Shown: positions 43,617-51,863, numbered from the stretch's first letter. The stretch: 64,000 bases of DNA from Cronobacter muytjensii ATCC 51329 (GCF_001277195.1 NZ_CP012268.1:2356001-2420000); one strand, 5' to 3'. A program made the numbers and translations. Notes: generated from the sequence alone by a model not told the origin.

Positions 43617-43805
43617 TATTTAAAGAAAGAGCCTGTACGCAAGTACGGGCTTTTTTGCATTTATATCGCGCCTGCCCGGGGAGGGATGAGAAGCCTCGAC
43701 CAGGGTTCGACAGGCGGTTTACCGCCTGGACGGCAGGGCCGCTTGCGGACATGCCGCCCGAATGGTGAGGCCCGGCGGGCCGAATCAATCCCTCCCTCAC
43801 CGCCA
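43617..43805 (+). repeat. tRNA-linked repeat, locus B unit 1
   Basis: A 189-bp unit. Terminator stem GCCTGTACG/AGTACGGGC (different from locus A), shared GGGGAGGGATGAGAAGCCTC and GGGTTCGAC, stem CAGGCGGT/ACCGCCTG (43711-43728), second stem CGGCA/TGCCG (43731-43756), and the tRNA 3' 18-mer at the end. The paired stems differ from locus A on both sides, so pairing is kept. Confidence 0.9.
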
Positions 43806-43994
43806 TATTTAAAGAAAGAGCCTGTACGCAAGTACGGGCTTTTTTGCATTTATATCTCGCCTGCCCAGGGAGGGATGAGAAGCCTCGACCAGGGTTCGAC
43901 AGGCGGTTTACCGCCTGGACGGCAGGGCCGCTTGCGGACATGTCGCCCGAAGGGTGAGGCACACCGGGCCGAATCAATCCCTCCCTCACCGCCA
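43806..43994 (+). repeat. tRNA-linked repeat, locus B unit 2
   Basis: A 189-bp unit almost the same as unit 1. It has GGCACACCGGGCC near the end, the variant also seen in locus A unit 2. Confidence 0.9.
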
Positions 43995-44184
43995 TATTCA
44001 AAGAAAGAGCCTGTACGCAAGTACGGGCTTTTTTGCATTTATATCTCGCCCACCCCGGGGAGGGATGAGAAGCCTCGACCAGGGTTCGACAGGCGGTTTA
44101 CCGCCTGGACGGCAGGGCCGCTTGCGGACATGCCGCCCGAAGGGTGAGGCACACCGGGCCGAATCAATCCCTCCCTCACCGCCA
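43995..44184 (+). repeat. tRNA-linked repeat, locus B unit 3
   Basis: A 190-bp unit of the locus B type, again with the GGCACACCGGGCC variant and the tRNA 3' 18-mer at its end. It starts TATTCAAAG rather than TATTTAAAG. Confidence 0.9.
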
Positions 44185-44240
44185 TATTCAAAGAAAGAGC
44201 CTGAGCTAACCCTCAGGCTTTTTTGCATTTACATCGCGCC
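44185..44240 (+). repeat. partial repeat unit with final terminator, locus B
   Basis: A truncated unit carrying the locus A type terminator (AGCCTGAG/CTCAGGCT, TTTTTT), not the GTACGCAAGTAC type used inside locus B. The 47 bases match the closing piece of locus A exactly. Confidence 0.85.
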
Positions 44241-44300
44241 TGCCCGGATGGCAGGCGGCCCTGCGCTTACCTGTCTGATGCCAAACCCGGCGAAACGCTT

Positions 44301-45002
44301 TTATTGCAGAAACTCGGCCTTATGGGCTTCAAAATCTTTCAGACACGCGTCCATAAAACCGCGCGTGACCTCAGTCACTTTCTGGTAATGGTTTGCCTGC
44401 CACTGAGCCAGCGGCGCTTTTACTGCCTCTGGATAACACGACACCGAGGCGGACGCTTCTTTACCTTTTTCAAGCGCCGATTTTGTGCGTCTGATTGCTG
44501 TCTGATAGTGAAGCTCGTAGCTGTCGCCTCCGGAGAGGTTTTCATAAACCAGCATCCAGGTATAAGGACGAATCTCTATCGGGTTTTTAATCTCTCCGGC
44601 AGGTAATTTCGCCATATCTTTCTCAAGCGATTTTTTCATAGCATCAGAAAAATAGGTCAGCGTTGGGTTAGGCATCATAGTTATCGGCGTACCCACCAGC
44701 TGATCTTTCGTAAATCCTGATTCCTGAGCGCCACCCGCCGCCAGGCCAACAATAAACTGCAGGGTTTTTAGCGCCACCACTTTGCTGGTGTCGCCGCGCG
44801 TGATGTAGCGCAGCGACGTATCGGTTGGCTGATGGGTATCGGTTCTGAGCTGCTCGTAGCTTTGAATCGACAATAACGCGCCGCCCTCGCCTTTAACGGT
44901 GCTGGTGTTGACCACCTTCTCAACAGGCGGCGGCGGCGTATTACTGCATCCGCTTAAGACCAGCGAACAAAACGCAAAGGGAAGCGCGAAAGAAGCTTTC
45001 AT
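44301..45002 (-). CDS. uncharacterised lipoprotein
   Basis: A 233-residue predicted lipoprotein with lipobox LSGC (acylated cysteine near residue 19, then Ser, so outer-membrane sorting expected). A short proline run (TPPPPVEK) follows. The body, including RYITRGDTSKVVALKTLQFI and YTWMLVYENLSGGDSYELHY, is not a family I recognise. A glycine-rich stretch VGLAAGGAQESG may be amphipathic. The lone cysteines at SCYPEA and DACLKD could pair. It lies between the tRNA repeats and phoH. Confidence 0.75.
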   Translation of the reverse strand: MKASFALPFAFCSLVLSGCSNTPPPPVEKVVNTSTVKGEGGALLSIQSYEQLRTDTHQPTDTSLRYITRGDTSKVVALKTLQFIVGLAAGGAQESGFTKDQLVGTPITMMPNPTLTYFSDAMKKSLEKDMAKLPAGEIKNPIEIRPYTWMLVYENLSGGDSYELHYQTAIRRTKSALEKGKEASASVSCYPEAVKAPLAQWQANHYQKVTEVTRGFMDACLKDFEAHKAEFLQ

Positions 45003-45127
45003 AACGATATCCTTACCAAAACGTAATTAATTACGGCCATTTTCTATGGCGCTGTGCGTAAGGGTTATCGACCAGAGAATAAAAAAGGTAAGGATGCAGG
45101 CAGGCAAATAGCAGGGTCTTGACAAAT

Positions 45128-45160
45128 AAAAACCGGCGCCGTTCCAGACGCCGGTTTTTT
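45128..45160 (-). terminator. terminator after phoH
   Basis: ACCGGCG and CGCCGGT pair around a 10-base loop, with A and T runs on both sides; it lies 13 bp past the phoH stop. Confidence 0.82.
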
Positions 45161-45173
45161 GTTATCGGTTACG

Positions 45174-45962
45174 TTAATCGTAAGCGTTAAGCGTTCGCTG
45201 GCAGAGCGCGGAGCGCACGCAGTCGGCTTTACCGAACCGCACGATGCCAATCATCTCATCTTCCTCAAAACGCGCCAGCGCGTCGCTCAGGCCGGACTGC
45301 ACGCCCGCCGGCAAATCGCACTGGGTGATATCGCCATTGACGATAACGGTCACGTTCTCCCCGAGGCGGGTCAAAAACATTTTCATTTGCGCGGCAGTCA
45401 CGTTCTGGGCCTCGTCCAGAATCACAACGGCGTTTTCAAAAGTACGTCCACGCATATAGGCGAACGGCGCAATCTCGACTTTGCCTATCTCCGGGCGCAG
45501 GCAATATTGCATGAAGGAGGCGCCGAGGCGGCGCACCAGCACGTCATAGACCGGGCGGAAATAGGGAGCGAATTTCTCGGAAATATCGCCGGGCAGGAAG
45601 CCGAGATCTTCATCGGCCTGCAGCACCGGACGGGTGACAATTATCCTGTCGACATCCTTGTGAATCAGGGCCTCAGCCGCTTTCGCGGCGCTGATAAACG
45701 TTTTGCCGCATCCGGCTTCGCCGGTGGCGAATATCAGCTGCTTGCTCTCAATAGCCTCAAGATAATGCGCCTGAGCGTCGGTACGAGCGGCAATCGGCGA
45801 CAGATCGCGGCTGTCCCGCGCCATGCCGATTGCTTCTACGCCACTCATTTGCACAAGCGTGGTGACCGATTCCTCTTCACGCTGCCGGTGGCTGCGTGAG
45901 TCTCGTCTGAGAACGCGTCTTGCTTCACGACGAGCTTTGATCACTGCTTTCTGTCTTCCCAT
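45174..45962 (-). CDS. phoH: PhoH, phosphate starvation-inducible ATPase
   Basis: A 262-residue P-loop ATPase of the PhoH family, induced by phosphate limitation in E. coli; its cellular role is still unclear. Walker A is GEAGCGKT, Walker B VVILDEAQN, and VNGDITQCDLP is a conserved sensor region. The basic N terminus starts MGRQKAVIKARREARRVLRR. The ATG at 45962 follows AAGGTGCC; the frame stays open 103 more codons upstream, so a longer form cannot be excluded. Confidence 0.93.
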   Translation of the reverse strand: MGRQKAVIKARREARRVLRRDSRSHRQREEESVTTLVQMSGVEAIGMARDSRDLSPIAARTDAQAHYLEAIESKQLIFATGEAGCGKTFISAAKAAEALIHKDVDRIIVTRPVLQADEDLGFLPGDISEKFAPYFRPVYDVLVRRLGASFMQYCLRPEIGKVEIAPFAYMRGRTFENAVVILDEAQNVTAAQMKMFLTRLGENVTVIVNGDITQCDLPAGVQSGLSDALARFEEDEMIGIVRFGKADCVRSALCQRTLNAYD

Positions 45963-46368
45963 GGATGGCACCTTGTTAAGTTGGTTTACATGAGCCGCAT
46001 CCTGATGATGGACGCGATTATGCGCACGAACGTTTGAGGTTTGGCTTCCTTGTAAGCCATGAATTGCCGGTCGAAAAGACGCGGTAGTACGGCTACGCGC
46101 ACCGCTTACCGCATCGTCTGGAACTGTGGAAGAAAGTTGAAACGTGTTTGAGGGGGTGGAGATAACGCTGCCGGAGGAGGCTCCTCCGCGCCGGGTGGTG
46201 CGGGTTGTATTCCGTTTAAGTCCACTTCTGGACGCTACCATTCGCGATCTCCATCGTGCTACTGCTGACACCGTCGGGGAACTACCGCTAACGCTTTAAG
46301 TACAACAAAAATTATCAACTTTGCAACATAATATTTACTAAAAGATAACTTTTGAGACCCGCCGTACA
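45963..46368 (-). promoter_or_regulatory. long phoH leader region
   Basis: Over 400 bp of presumed phoH 5' untranslated DNA. It contains a 17-base palindrome CGGAGGAGGCTCCTCCG (46172-46188) that would form a strong local structure in the mRNA. The stretch near phoH is in frame and stop-free but has no ribosome site or protein-like composition I trust. Confidence 0.4.
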
Positions 46369-46386
46369 ATGATTCTTTTATGACAG
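46369..46386 (-). promoter_or_regulatory. possible PhoB box of phoH
   Basis: On the minus strand CTGTCATAAAAGAATCAT matches the pho box CTGTCATAAAACTGTCAT at 15 of 18 positions. A further half site CTGTAAT lies 6 bases upstream. The distance to a -10 hexamer is not ideal. Confidence 0.45.
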
Positions 46387-46472
46387 AAAAATATTACAGA
46401 AATGTATCAACAGAATAGCTGCCGCGAAAATGCTCTGCCACAGGCGCGCGAAAATTGTTAGCAAATGAAACA

Positions 46473-46502
46473 TAAAAAACCCCGCCTCATGGGGCGGGGT
46501 TT
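46473..46502. terminator. terminator after efeUOB
   Basis: AAACCCCGCC and GGCGGGGTTT form a 10-bp stem, with A-rich sequence giving a T run on the minus strand just beyond the efeB stop. Confidence 0.88.
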
Positions 46503-46505
46503 ATG

Positions 46506-47789
46506 TCAGGCTTTCAGCAGGCCGTCGGCCAGGAAGCGGGATTTATCCGCTACCCCCGGCAGCGCGAAGAAATAGCCGCCGCCGATGGGCTTCACGTACT
46601 CCTCCAGCGCTTCACCGTTAAGCCGCTTTTGCACCGTTAAAAAACCCTTTTCCAGGTCATGCTGATAGCAGACAAACAGCAGGCCCATATCGAGCTGGCC
46701 GGAAGGAGTCACGCCCAGCGAATAGCTGTAACCGCGACGCACCATCAGGCTGGACTGGGTCTCTGGCGTGCGTGGATTCGCAAGCCGGATATGGCTGTCG
46801 AGCGCAATCACGTTACCGTCCGGATCGTTGCTGTAATCCGGCACGTCGTGCTCACGCTGCATGCCGAGCGGCGCGCCGGTCTGCTTGTCACGACCAAAAA
46901 TTGTCTGCTGCTCTTTAAGCGGCGTCCGGTCCCAGAACTCCACGTGGAACTGGATAATGCGCACAGCCTGATAGCTGCCGCCTGCTGCCCACGCGGGCTC
47001 GCCCTGATCCGCCGTTACCCACACCACGTTATCCATCAGCGGCGCATTGCGGGTATCCGGGTTCGCGGTGCCATCTTTAAAACCGAGCAGGTTAACCGGC
47101 GTCTCTTTACCGAGGCTGCGCGCCGCGTGATCGGAGATAAACCCTTCGCGTTTCCAGCGTACGCTCAGCAGATCCGGCGTGTGCTTAATGACGTCGCGCA
47201 GCGCATGGATAACCGTATCCTGCGTATTGGCGCAGATTTGCAGCAGCAAATCGCCGTGGCACAGGGCCGCGTCCAGCGAGTCGTTGGGGAAACGCTCCAT
47301 TTTTTGCAGCTTTTTCGGCATCTGCGGCGCAAGCCCGTAGCGCTCGTCAAACAGCGACCGGCCCAGCGACACCGTGATGGTCAGGTTATCCGGAGCAATG
47401 ACCGGCCCGAGAATGCCCGAATCCATCGGCGGCAGACGCGGGTTCGGCGTTTGTGGCGCCGGGCCGCCCTCGGTCAGAAATGCAATGCGGTCGGTCAGCA
47501 GACGGAACAGCCGTTCCAGGTCGGCTTTATCCGCAGCCAGCACATCAAACGCCACCAGCATCATCGAGGCCTGCTGCGGCGTCAGAATACCCGCCTGATG
47601 CGCGCCGTAAAACGGCTGCGTCTGCGAGCGCGCGTCGGGAGAGAGCGTACCGGGCGCGGTTTTCGTCTGCGCGCCATGCGCGACCGGACAACCGCCAGTA
47701 ACCGCCAGCGCTCCGGTCAGCGCGCCAAGCCCCTTCAGCAGACGGCGGCGCGCCGGTTGCGGCACGCCGTGATTATCATGTTCTTGCAT
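46506..47789 (-). CDS. efeB: EfeB, Tat-exported heme peroxidase of iron uptake
   Basis: EfeB is a periplasmic DyP-type peroxidase that works with EfeU and EfeO in ferrous iron uptake at low pH. The 427 residues start with a Tat signal (PARRRLLKGLG) leading to GGCPVAHG. The DyP motif GFKDGTANP carries the catalytic aspartate and the heme-ligand region is near SVRWKREGFISDHAAR. Length compares with 423 in E. coli. It is 5 bp after efeO. Confidence 0.95.
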   Translation of the reverse strand: MQEHDNHGVPQPARRRLLKGLGALTGALAVTGGCPVAHGAQTKTAPGTLSPDARSQTQPFYGAHQAGILTPQQASMMLVAFDVLAADKADLERLFRLLTDRIAFLTEGGPAPQTPNPRLPPMDSGILGPVIAPDNLTITVSLGRSLFDERYGLAPQMPKKLQKMERFPNDSLDAALCHGDLLLQICANTQDTVIHALRDVIKHTPDLLSVRWKREGFISDHAARSLGKETPVNLLGFKDGTANPDTRNAPLMDNVVWVTADQGEPAWAAGGSYQAVRIIQFHVEFWDRTPLKEQQTIFGRDKQTGAPLGMQREHDVPDYSNDPDGNVIALDSHIRLANPRTPETQSSLMVRRGYSYSLGVTPSGQLDMGLLFVCYQHDLEKGFLTVQKRLNGEALEEYVKPIGGGYFFALPGVADKSRFLADGLLKA

Positions 47790-47794
47790 AACGC

Positions 47795-48922
47795 TTAGTC
47801 CAGCCCGAGCACGCCGCGCAATAAGGAGAGATCTTCAGCAAGCGCCGTAATCGGCCCTTTCAGCGCGTTACGGTCGGCATCGGTCAGCTTGTCGTAAGTC
47901 TCAAAGCCCTCTTTAGTGCGGTATTTGGCAAGAATGGCATCCACTTTTTTGAAGTTGGCATCCACTTTCGCCAGCAGCGGCGCGTTCTCTTTTTGTAGTT
48001 GCGGACGCAGCAGATTCACGATTTTCTGCGCACCGTCGATGTTCGCCTGGAAATCCCACAGGTCGGTATGGCTGTAGCGATCTTCTTCACCGCTGATTTT
48101 GCTGGCCGCCACTTCTTCGATCAGGCCCGCCGCGCCGCCCACCACTTTACCCGGCGGGAACGCCAGCTCGCTGATGCGTTTTTGCAGATCCAGCACATCG
48201 CTGTTGAGCTTGTCGGCGTACATCTCCATGCCTTTGACGCTGTTATCGCCGAACAGTGCTTTCTCCAGGCGGTGGAAGCCTGTGAATTTCGGGTCGGCCG
48301 CTTTCTGTTCGTAATCATCTTCGCGAGCGTCAATGCTGCCGTCGAGATCGGAGAACAGTTCAGCGACAGGTTCGATGCGCTCATAGTGCTGGCGCGTTGG
48401 GGCGTACAGGGATTTCGCTTTTTCGATATCGCCCGCTTTGACCGCGTCGGTAAAGGCTTTGGTGCCAGAGACCAGCGCGGCGGTTTCCACCATCACCCAG
48501 GCTTTATAGTCGGTCACCGCGCCTTCGAGCGACATCAGGCCGCTGTTCGCCGCGGCTTTCTCGCCGCCGGCCGCGTTGACGATAAGCTTACCTTTCGGGT
48601 TGCTCAACAGGCCGCAGGTCATGTCATATTCGCCAGGCTCAAGGTTGGCGGTCATCTTCTGGCTGAAGCCCGGCGCGATGTTTTCACGCTCTTCCACCAC
48701 CATTACGCCTTTAAGGATTTCCCATTCCAGCGCCTTCTGGCTGTGGTTGAGGATAATGAACTGGGTTTTACCGGCATTCACCGTAAGCGTCATCGGCTCG
48801 CACTGTTTGTCGTTGACGGTGACTTTCACCTGCGGAACCTCGGCCGCCTGCGCGGTAAATGCGGAACTGATAAATGCCAGCAGCGTCACGGAAAGCGCGC
48901 TACGGCGAAGTTGTTTCGTCAT
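47795..48922 (-). CDS. efeO: EfeO, periplasmic iron-binding protein
   Basis: EfeO is a 375-residue periplasmic protein with an N-terminal cupredoxin-like domain (about 28-120) and a C-terminal M75 domain with the HxxE motif in FHRLEKALFGDN. It is thought to bind iron and hand it to EfeU. The signal peptide ends near residue 26 (FTAQA). The ATG at 48922 follows GAGGGATGGGTC; the frame is open to 49024. It follows efeU by 55 bp. Confidence 0.95.
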   Translation of the reverse strand: MTKQLRRSALSVTLLAFISSAFTAQAAEVPQVKVTVNDKQCEPMTLTVNAGKTQFIILNHSQKALEWEILKGVMVVEERENIAPGFSQKMTANLEPGEYDMTCGLLSNPKGKLIVNAAGGEKAAANSGLMSLEGAVTDYKAWVMVETAALVSGTKAFTDAVKAGDIEKAKSLYAPTRQHYERIEPVAELFSDLDGSIDAREDDYEQKAADPKFTGFHRLEKALFGDNSVKGMEMYADKLNSDVLDLQKRISELAFPPGKVVGGAAGLIEEVAASKISGEEDRYSHTDLWDFQANIDGAQKIVNLLRPQLQKENAPLLAKVDANFKKVDAILAKYRTKEGFETYDKLTDADRNALKGPITALAEDLSLLRGVLGLD

Positions 48923-48977
48923 GACCCATCCCTCTAAAAGTATGTTGTAACTAAGCCGCGCACGGGCGCGGCAAAAA

Positions 48978-49808
48978 TCAGGCGTTCCCGGAGATCCGCG
49001 CGTCGGCGCGCGCTGGCAGCGCATAGAGCGCCAGCGCCGGGATCAGATAGATAAACCATGCCGCCACTTCGCTGACGGTCGGCGCTTCCTGGTAGCCGAA
49101 AATCCCTTCCAGCAGCGTGCCGGTGAGCGAGTGCGTCGAGAGCACATTGCTCAAATCAAACGCCACCGCCTGAAAATGGTTCCACAGCCCGGCTTCATGG
49201 AAGGCGCGGACAGCGCCCGCCGCAAGCCCGGCGGCGACCAGGAGAATAAACAGGCTGGTCCAGCGGAAAAAAGCACTGAGGTTAAGACGAATGCCGCCCC
49301 AGTAAAGCAGGAATCCGAGCACCACAGCGGTGCCAAGCCCCAGCATCGCGCCGAGCGGTGGCCAGATACCGACATCCTGACCAAACGCGGCCAGCAGGAA
49401 AAAGACCGACTCCAGCCCTTCGCGCGCCACGGCGAAAAAGACCATCATCACCAGCGCCCAGCCGTGCCCGCCCGGACGCCTGAGCGCGCGATCCACCGCC
49501 TGCTCCAGTTCGCCTTTCACGTTGCGCGAGACTTTACGCATCCAGAACACCATCCAGGTGAGGATCACAACCGCAATGGCCGCCACGAGCCCCTCAAACA
49601 GCTCCTGCTCTTTTTGCGGGAACTCGCCGGTGGTTTCATTAATAAAAATACCGAGGCCCAGGCAGAGCGCGGCGGCGAGAAACACGCCGACCCACATCAC
49701 GCCGAGCCAGTTGCCGCGCTGAGTGCGCTTGAGATAGCTGGCGATAAGGCTGACGATGAGCGCCGCTTCGAGGCCTTCACGCAGCATAATCAGAAAAGGA
49801 ACGAACAT
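48978..49808 (-). CDS. efeU: EfeU, ferrous iron permease (intact)
   Basis: A 276-residue Ftr1-type inner-membrane permease with about seven helices. The two iron-coordinating REGLE motifs are present, in MLREGLEAALIV and VAREGLESVFFL. In E. coli K-12 this gene is broken by a frameshift; here it is full length, so the efeUOB system should work. A Fur box lies upstream. Confidence 0.95.
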   Translation of the reverse strand: MFVPFLIMLREGLEAALIVSLIASYLKRTQRGNWLGVMWVGVFLAAALCLGLGIFINETTGEFPQKEQELFEGLVAAIAVVILTWMVFWMRKVSRNVKGELEQAVDRALRRPGGHGWALVMMVFFAVAREGLESVFFLLAAFGQDVGIWPPLGAMLGLGTAVVLGFLLYWGGIRLNLSAFFRWTSLFILLVAAGLAAGAVRAFHEAGLWNHFQAVAFDLSNVLSTHSLTGTLLEGIFGYQEAPTVSEVAAWFIYLIPALALYALPARADARISGNA

Positions 49809-49867
49809 TCGGGCACCTGCAAATGTGAAATCAGGTCAACTGATGCAAAGAAACGTAAACTTGAGTG

Positions 49868-49886
49868 CAAGTGATTATCATTACCA
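49868..49886. promoter_or_regulatory. Fur box of efeUOB
   Basis: The core GTGATTATCATTACC matches the GATAATGATAATCATTATC consensus over most of its centre (read in reverse, GGTAATGATAATCAC). It lies 60-80 bp upstream of efeU, in line with iron repression of this operon in E. coli. Confidence 0.75.
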
Positions 49887-50175
49887 CCAAAAGAAACACA
49901 AGCGAAATGTGGGGATAATTATGACGAAGTGTAAAAGTTGCGAAGTTGAGTAGTCACTAGCGTAAACCACTCTGTCAGGCGGGCGCGCTGCCGCGCCGTT
50001 CTCGCTGGCGTTTTTGACCAAAAAGACACTGAAAATAGTCATGGCCAGAATAGCCCGTCATCGCTTTTTCTTATTCCATTTGCCAGATAACGATGCGGGA
50101 AATTATGCTTAGCGCGCTGTTTACCGGCCGGTTTTTATGTGGCTAACTATTTTTCTTTCAGACACCTGCGTAACT
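49887..50175. other. gene-free region between efeU and the NupC-like gene
   Basis: Should contain the promoter of the NupC-like gene. A GC-rich stretch around 49980-50015 has short inverted repeats. No CRP or CytR site could be assigned with confidence. Confidence 0.35.
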
Positions 50176-51360
50176 ATGACAACCATTCTGCACTTTATTT
50201 TCGCCGTCGTGGCGATACTCGCGCTTGCCTGGCTTGCAAGCTTTGACTGTAAAAGCATTCGCCTGCGTTATATTCTTCAGCTAATAATTATCGAAGCGGC
50301 GCTCGCCTGGTTCTTCCTGCATGCGCAGGCGGGGCTGGCGGCGATCCAGTCAATTGCCGGCGCGTTCTCGTCGCTGTTGTACTTTGCCGCTCAGGGTACC
50401 GACTTCGTTTTCGGCGGCATGAGCCAGAAGGGCCTCGCCTTTGTGTTTCTCGGCGTGCTCTGCCCTATCGTGTTTATCTCGGCGCTCATCGGCATCCTGC
50501 AACACTGGCGTATTCTGCCGATTTTTATCCGCGTTATCGGCACGCTGCTCTCTAAAGTCAACGGTATGGGCAAGCTGGAATCTTTTAACGCGGTGAGTTC
50601 ACTGATCCTCGGCCAGTCGGAAAACTTTATCGCCTATAAAGGGGTGCTTGGCGATCTCTCCTCGCGCCGCCTCTTTACGATGGCCGCGACGGCGATGTCC
50701 ACGGTGTCGCTGTCTATTGTCGGCGCGTATATGTCGATGGTCGAGGCGAAATACGTGGTGGCGGCCCTGGTGCTTAATCTCTTCAGCACCTTCATTATTC
50801 TGTCGGTCATCAACCCGACACGCCCGCAGGACGAGCCGGAGGTGAAGCTTGAAAAGCTACATGAATCCCAGAGCTTTTTTGAGATGCTCGGCGAGTACAT
50901 TCTGGCGGGCTTTAAGGTAGCGATGATTATTCTCGCAATGCTGATCGGCTTTATCGCCATTATCAGCGCGGTGAATGCGCTGTTTCTGACGCTGTTCGGC
51001 CACAGTTTCCAGCAGTTGCTGGGGTATGTTTTCTACCCGCTCGCCTGGCTTATCGGGATCCCGGCGGCGGACGCCCTGACGGCAGGCGGCATTATGGCGA
51101 CCAAACTGGTGGCGAATGAGTTTGTCGCGATGATCGAGCTGCAAAAAATCGCCGCGACGCTCTCCCCTCGCGGGCTTGGGATCCTGTCGGTATTTCTGGT
51201 GTCGTTTGCGAACTTCGCCTCTATCGGCATCGTGGCGGGCGCTATCAAGGGCCTTAACGAGTCGCAAGGCAACGTCGTATCGCGCTTTGGCCTGCGTCTG
51301 GTCTACGGCGCGACGCTGGTGAGTTTACTGTCGGCGAGTTTTGCGGGATTGGTGCTGTGA
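50176..51360 (+). CDS. NupC-like concentrative nucleoside transporter
   Basis: A 394-residue membrane protein of the CNT family, close to E. coli NupC: CPIVFISALIGILQHWR, SKVNGMGKLESFNAVSSLILGQSENFIAYKG (core GQSENFIAYK) and MATKLVANEFVAM are shared. It would import nucleosides with protons. The start at the second ATG (50176) fits the family; the frame is open to 50137. E. coli has no such gene between efeU and putP, so it is an insertion or a paralog of nupC. Confidence 0.9.
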   Translation: MTTILHFIFAVVAILALAWLASFDCKSIRLRYILQLIIIEAALAWFFLHAQAGLAAIQSIAGAFSSLLYFAAQGTDFVFGGMSQKGLAFVFLGVLCPIVFISALIGILQHWRILPIFIRVIGTLLSKVNGMGKLESFNAVSSLILGQSENFIAYKGVLGDLSSRRLFTMAATAMSTVSLSIVGAYMSMVEAKYVVAALVLNLFSTFIILSVINPTRPQDEPEVKLEKLHESQSFFEMLGEYILAGFKVAMIILAMLIGFIAIISAVNALFLTLFGHSFQQLLGYVFYPLAWLIGIPAADALTAGGIMATKLVANEFVAMIELQKIAATLSPRGLGILSVFLVSFANFASIGIVAGAIKGLNESQGNVVSRFGLRLVYGATLVSLLSASFAGLVL

Positions 51361-51413
51361 ATCAATGCCGGGTGGCGTTCCGTTTACCCGGCCAGAAATA
51401 GCGGTGTATAGAT

Positions 51414-51438
51414 AAGGCGGGGCTTCCCCGCCTTTTTT
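51414..51438 (+). terminator. terminator after the NupC-like gene
   Basis: AAGGCGGGG and CCCCGCCTT, perfect 9-bp stem with a 3-base loop and T run. Confidence 0.9.
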
Positions 51439-51863
51439 CAGAACTGCGCGCACACGGTTTCATCGACCCGCATCACCGACTCCTGCGCGAAACGCGATTT
51501 ATAAATCCCGCGCAGGGCTTCAATCCCCTTCTCGCTCGCGCTGTCGCTGGCGTGGATAAGCATCAGCGCCTTGCTCGGCTCGCGCGCCACCTTGCCGTCG
51601 TTGCCAAGCCACTGTCCACGCGCGTCAAAGACGGTCAGCCCGTCGCGAAAACGCGGCGTCACGTCGTTATCCACAAAGCGCTGCCACTCCTGTTCAGTGA
51701 TAGCCGCCCCGGCTGGCCGATTCAGCCCGAAATAGAGCGTGGTCTGCGTCATGCGGTTTTGCGCAGCGCACGCCGGTGTTTGCGCCTGCTCGGCCGCGTG
51801 CGGGGCGCAGCCTGCAAGCGTCGCCGCCAGCGCTATCGACATCATTACCTTGCGAATCGCCAT
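51438..51863 (-). CDS. DUF3574-type lipoprotein
   Basis: A 141-residue predicted lipoprotein with lipobox LAGC near residue 19. The body (TTLYFGLNRPAG, WQRFVDNDVTPRFRDGLTVFDARGQW, summarised by VTPRFRDGLTVFD) agrees with the DUF3574 family; function unknown. Two ATGs stand side by side at 51866 and 51863 after AAGGACAGG. It converges with the NupC-like gene on a shared terminator and, like it, is not at this place in E. coli. Confidence 0.8.
   Translation of the reverse strand: MAIRKVMMSIALAATLAGCAPHAAEQAQTPACAAQNRMTQTTLYFGLNRPAGAAITEQEWQRFVDNDVTPRFRDGLTVFDARGQWLGNDGKVAREPSKALMLIHASDSASEKGIEALRGIYKSRFAQESVMRVDETVCAQF

Noticed and set aside
40361..44240. CRISPR array
   Set aside because: Units are about 190 bp, contain terminators and tRNA ends, and are nearly identical throughout with no unique spacers. 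No cas genes lie nearby.
34886..44240. Integrated prophage or integrative island at tRNA-Ser
   Set aside because: No integrase, phage or conjugation gene is present, and the extra tRNA ends belong to a regular repeat array rather than an attL/attR pair.
43426..44388. Open frames of 144-191 residues over the second tRNA and its repeats
   Set aside because: Same reason: periodic amino-acid sequence follows the DNA repeat, runs through terminators and the tRNA, and lacks start signals.
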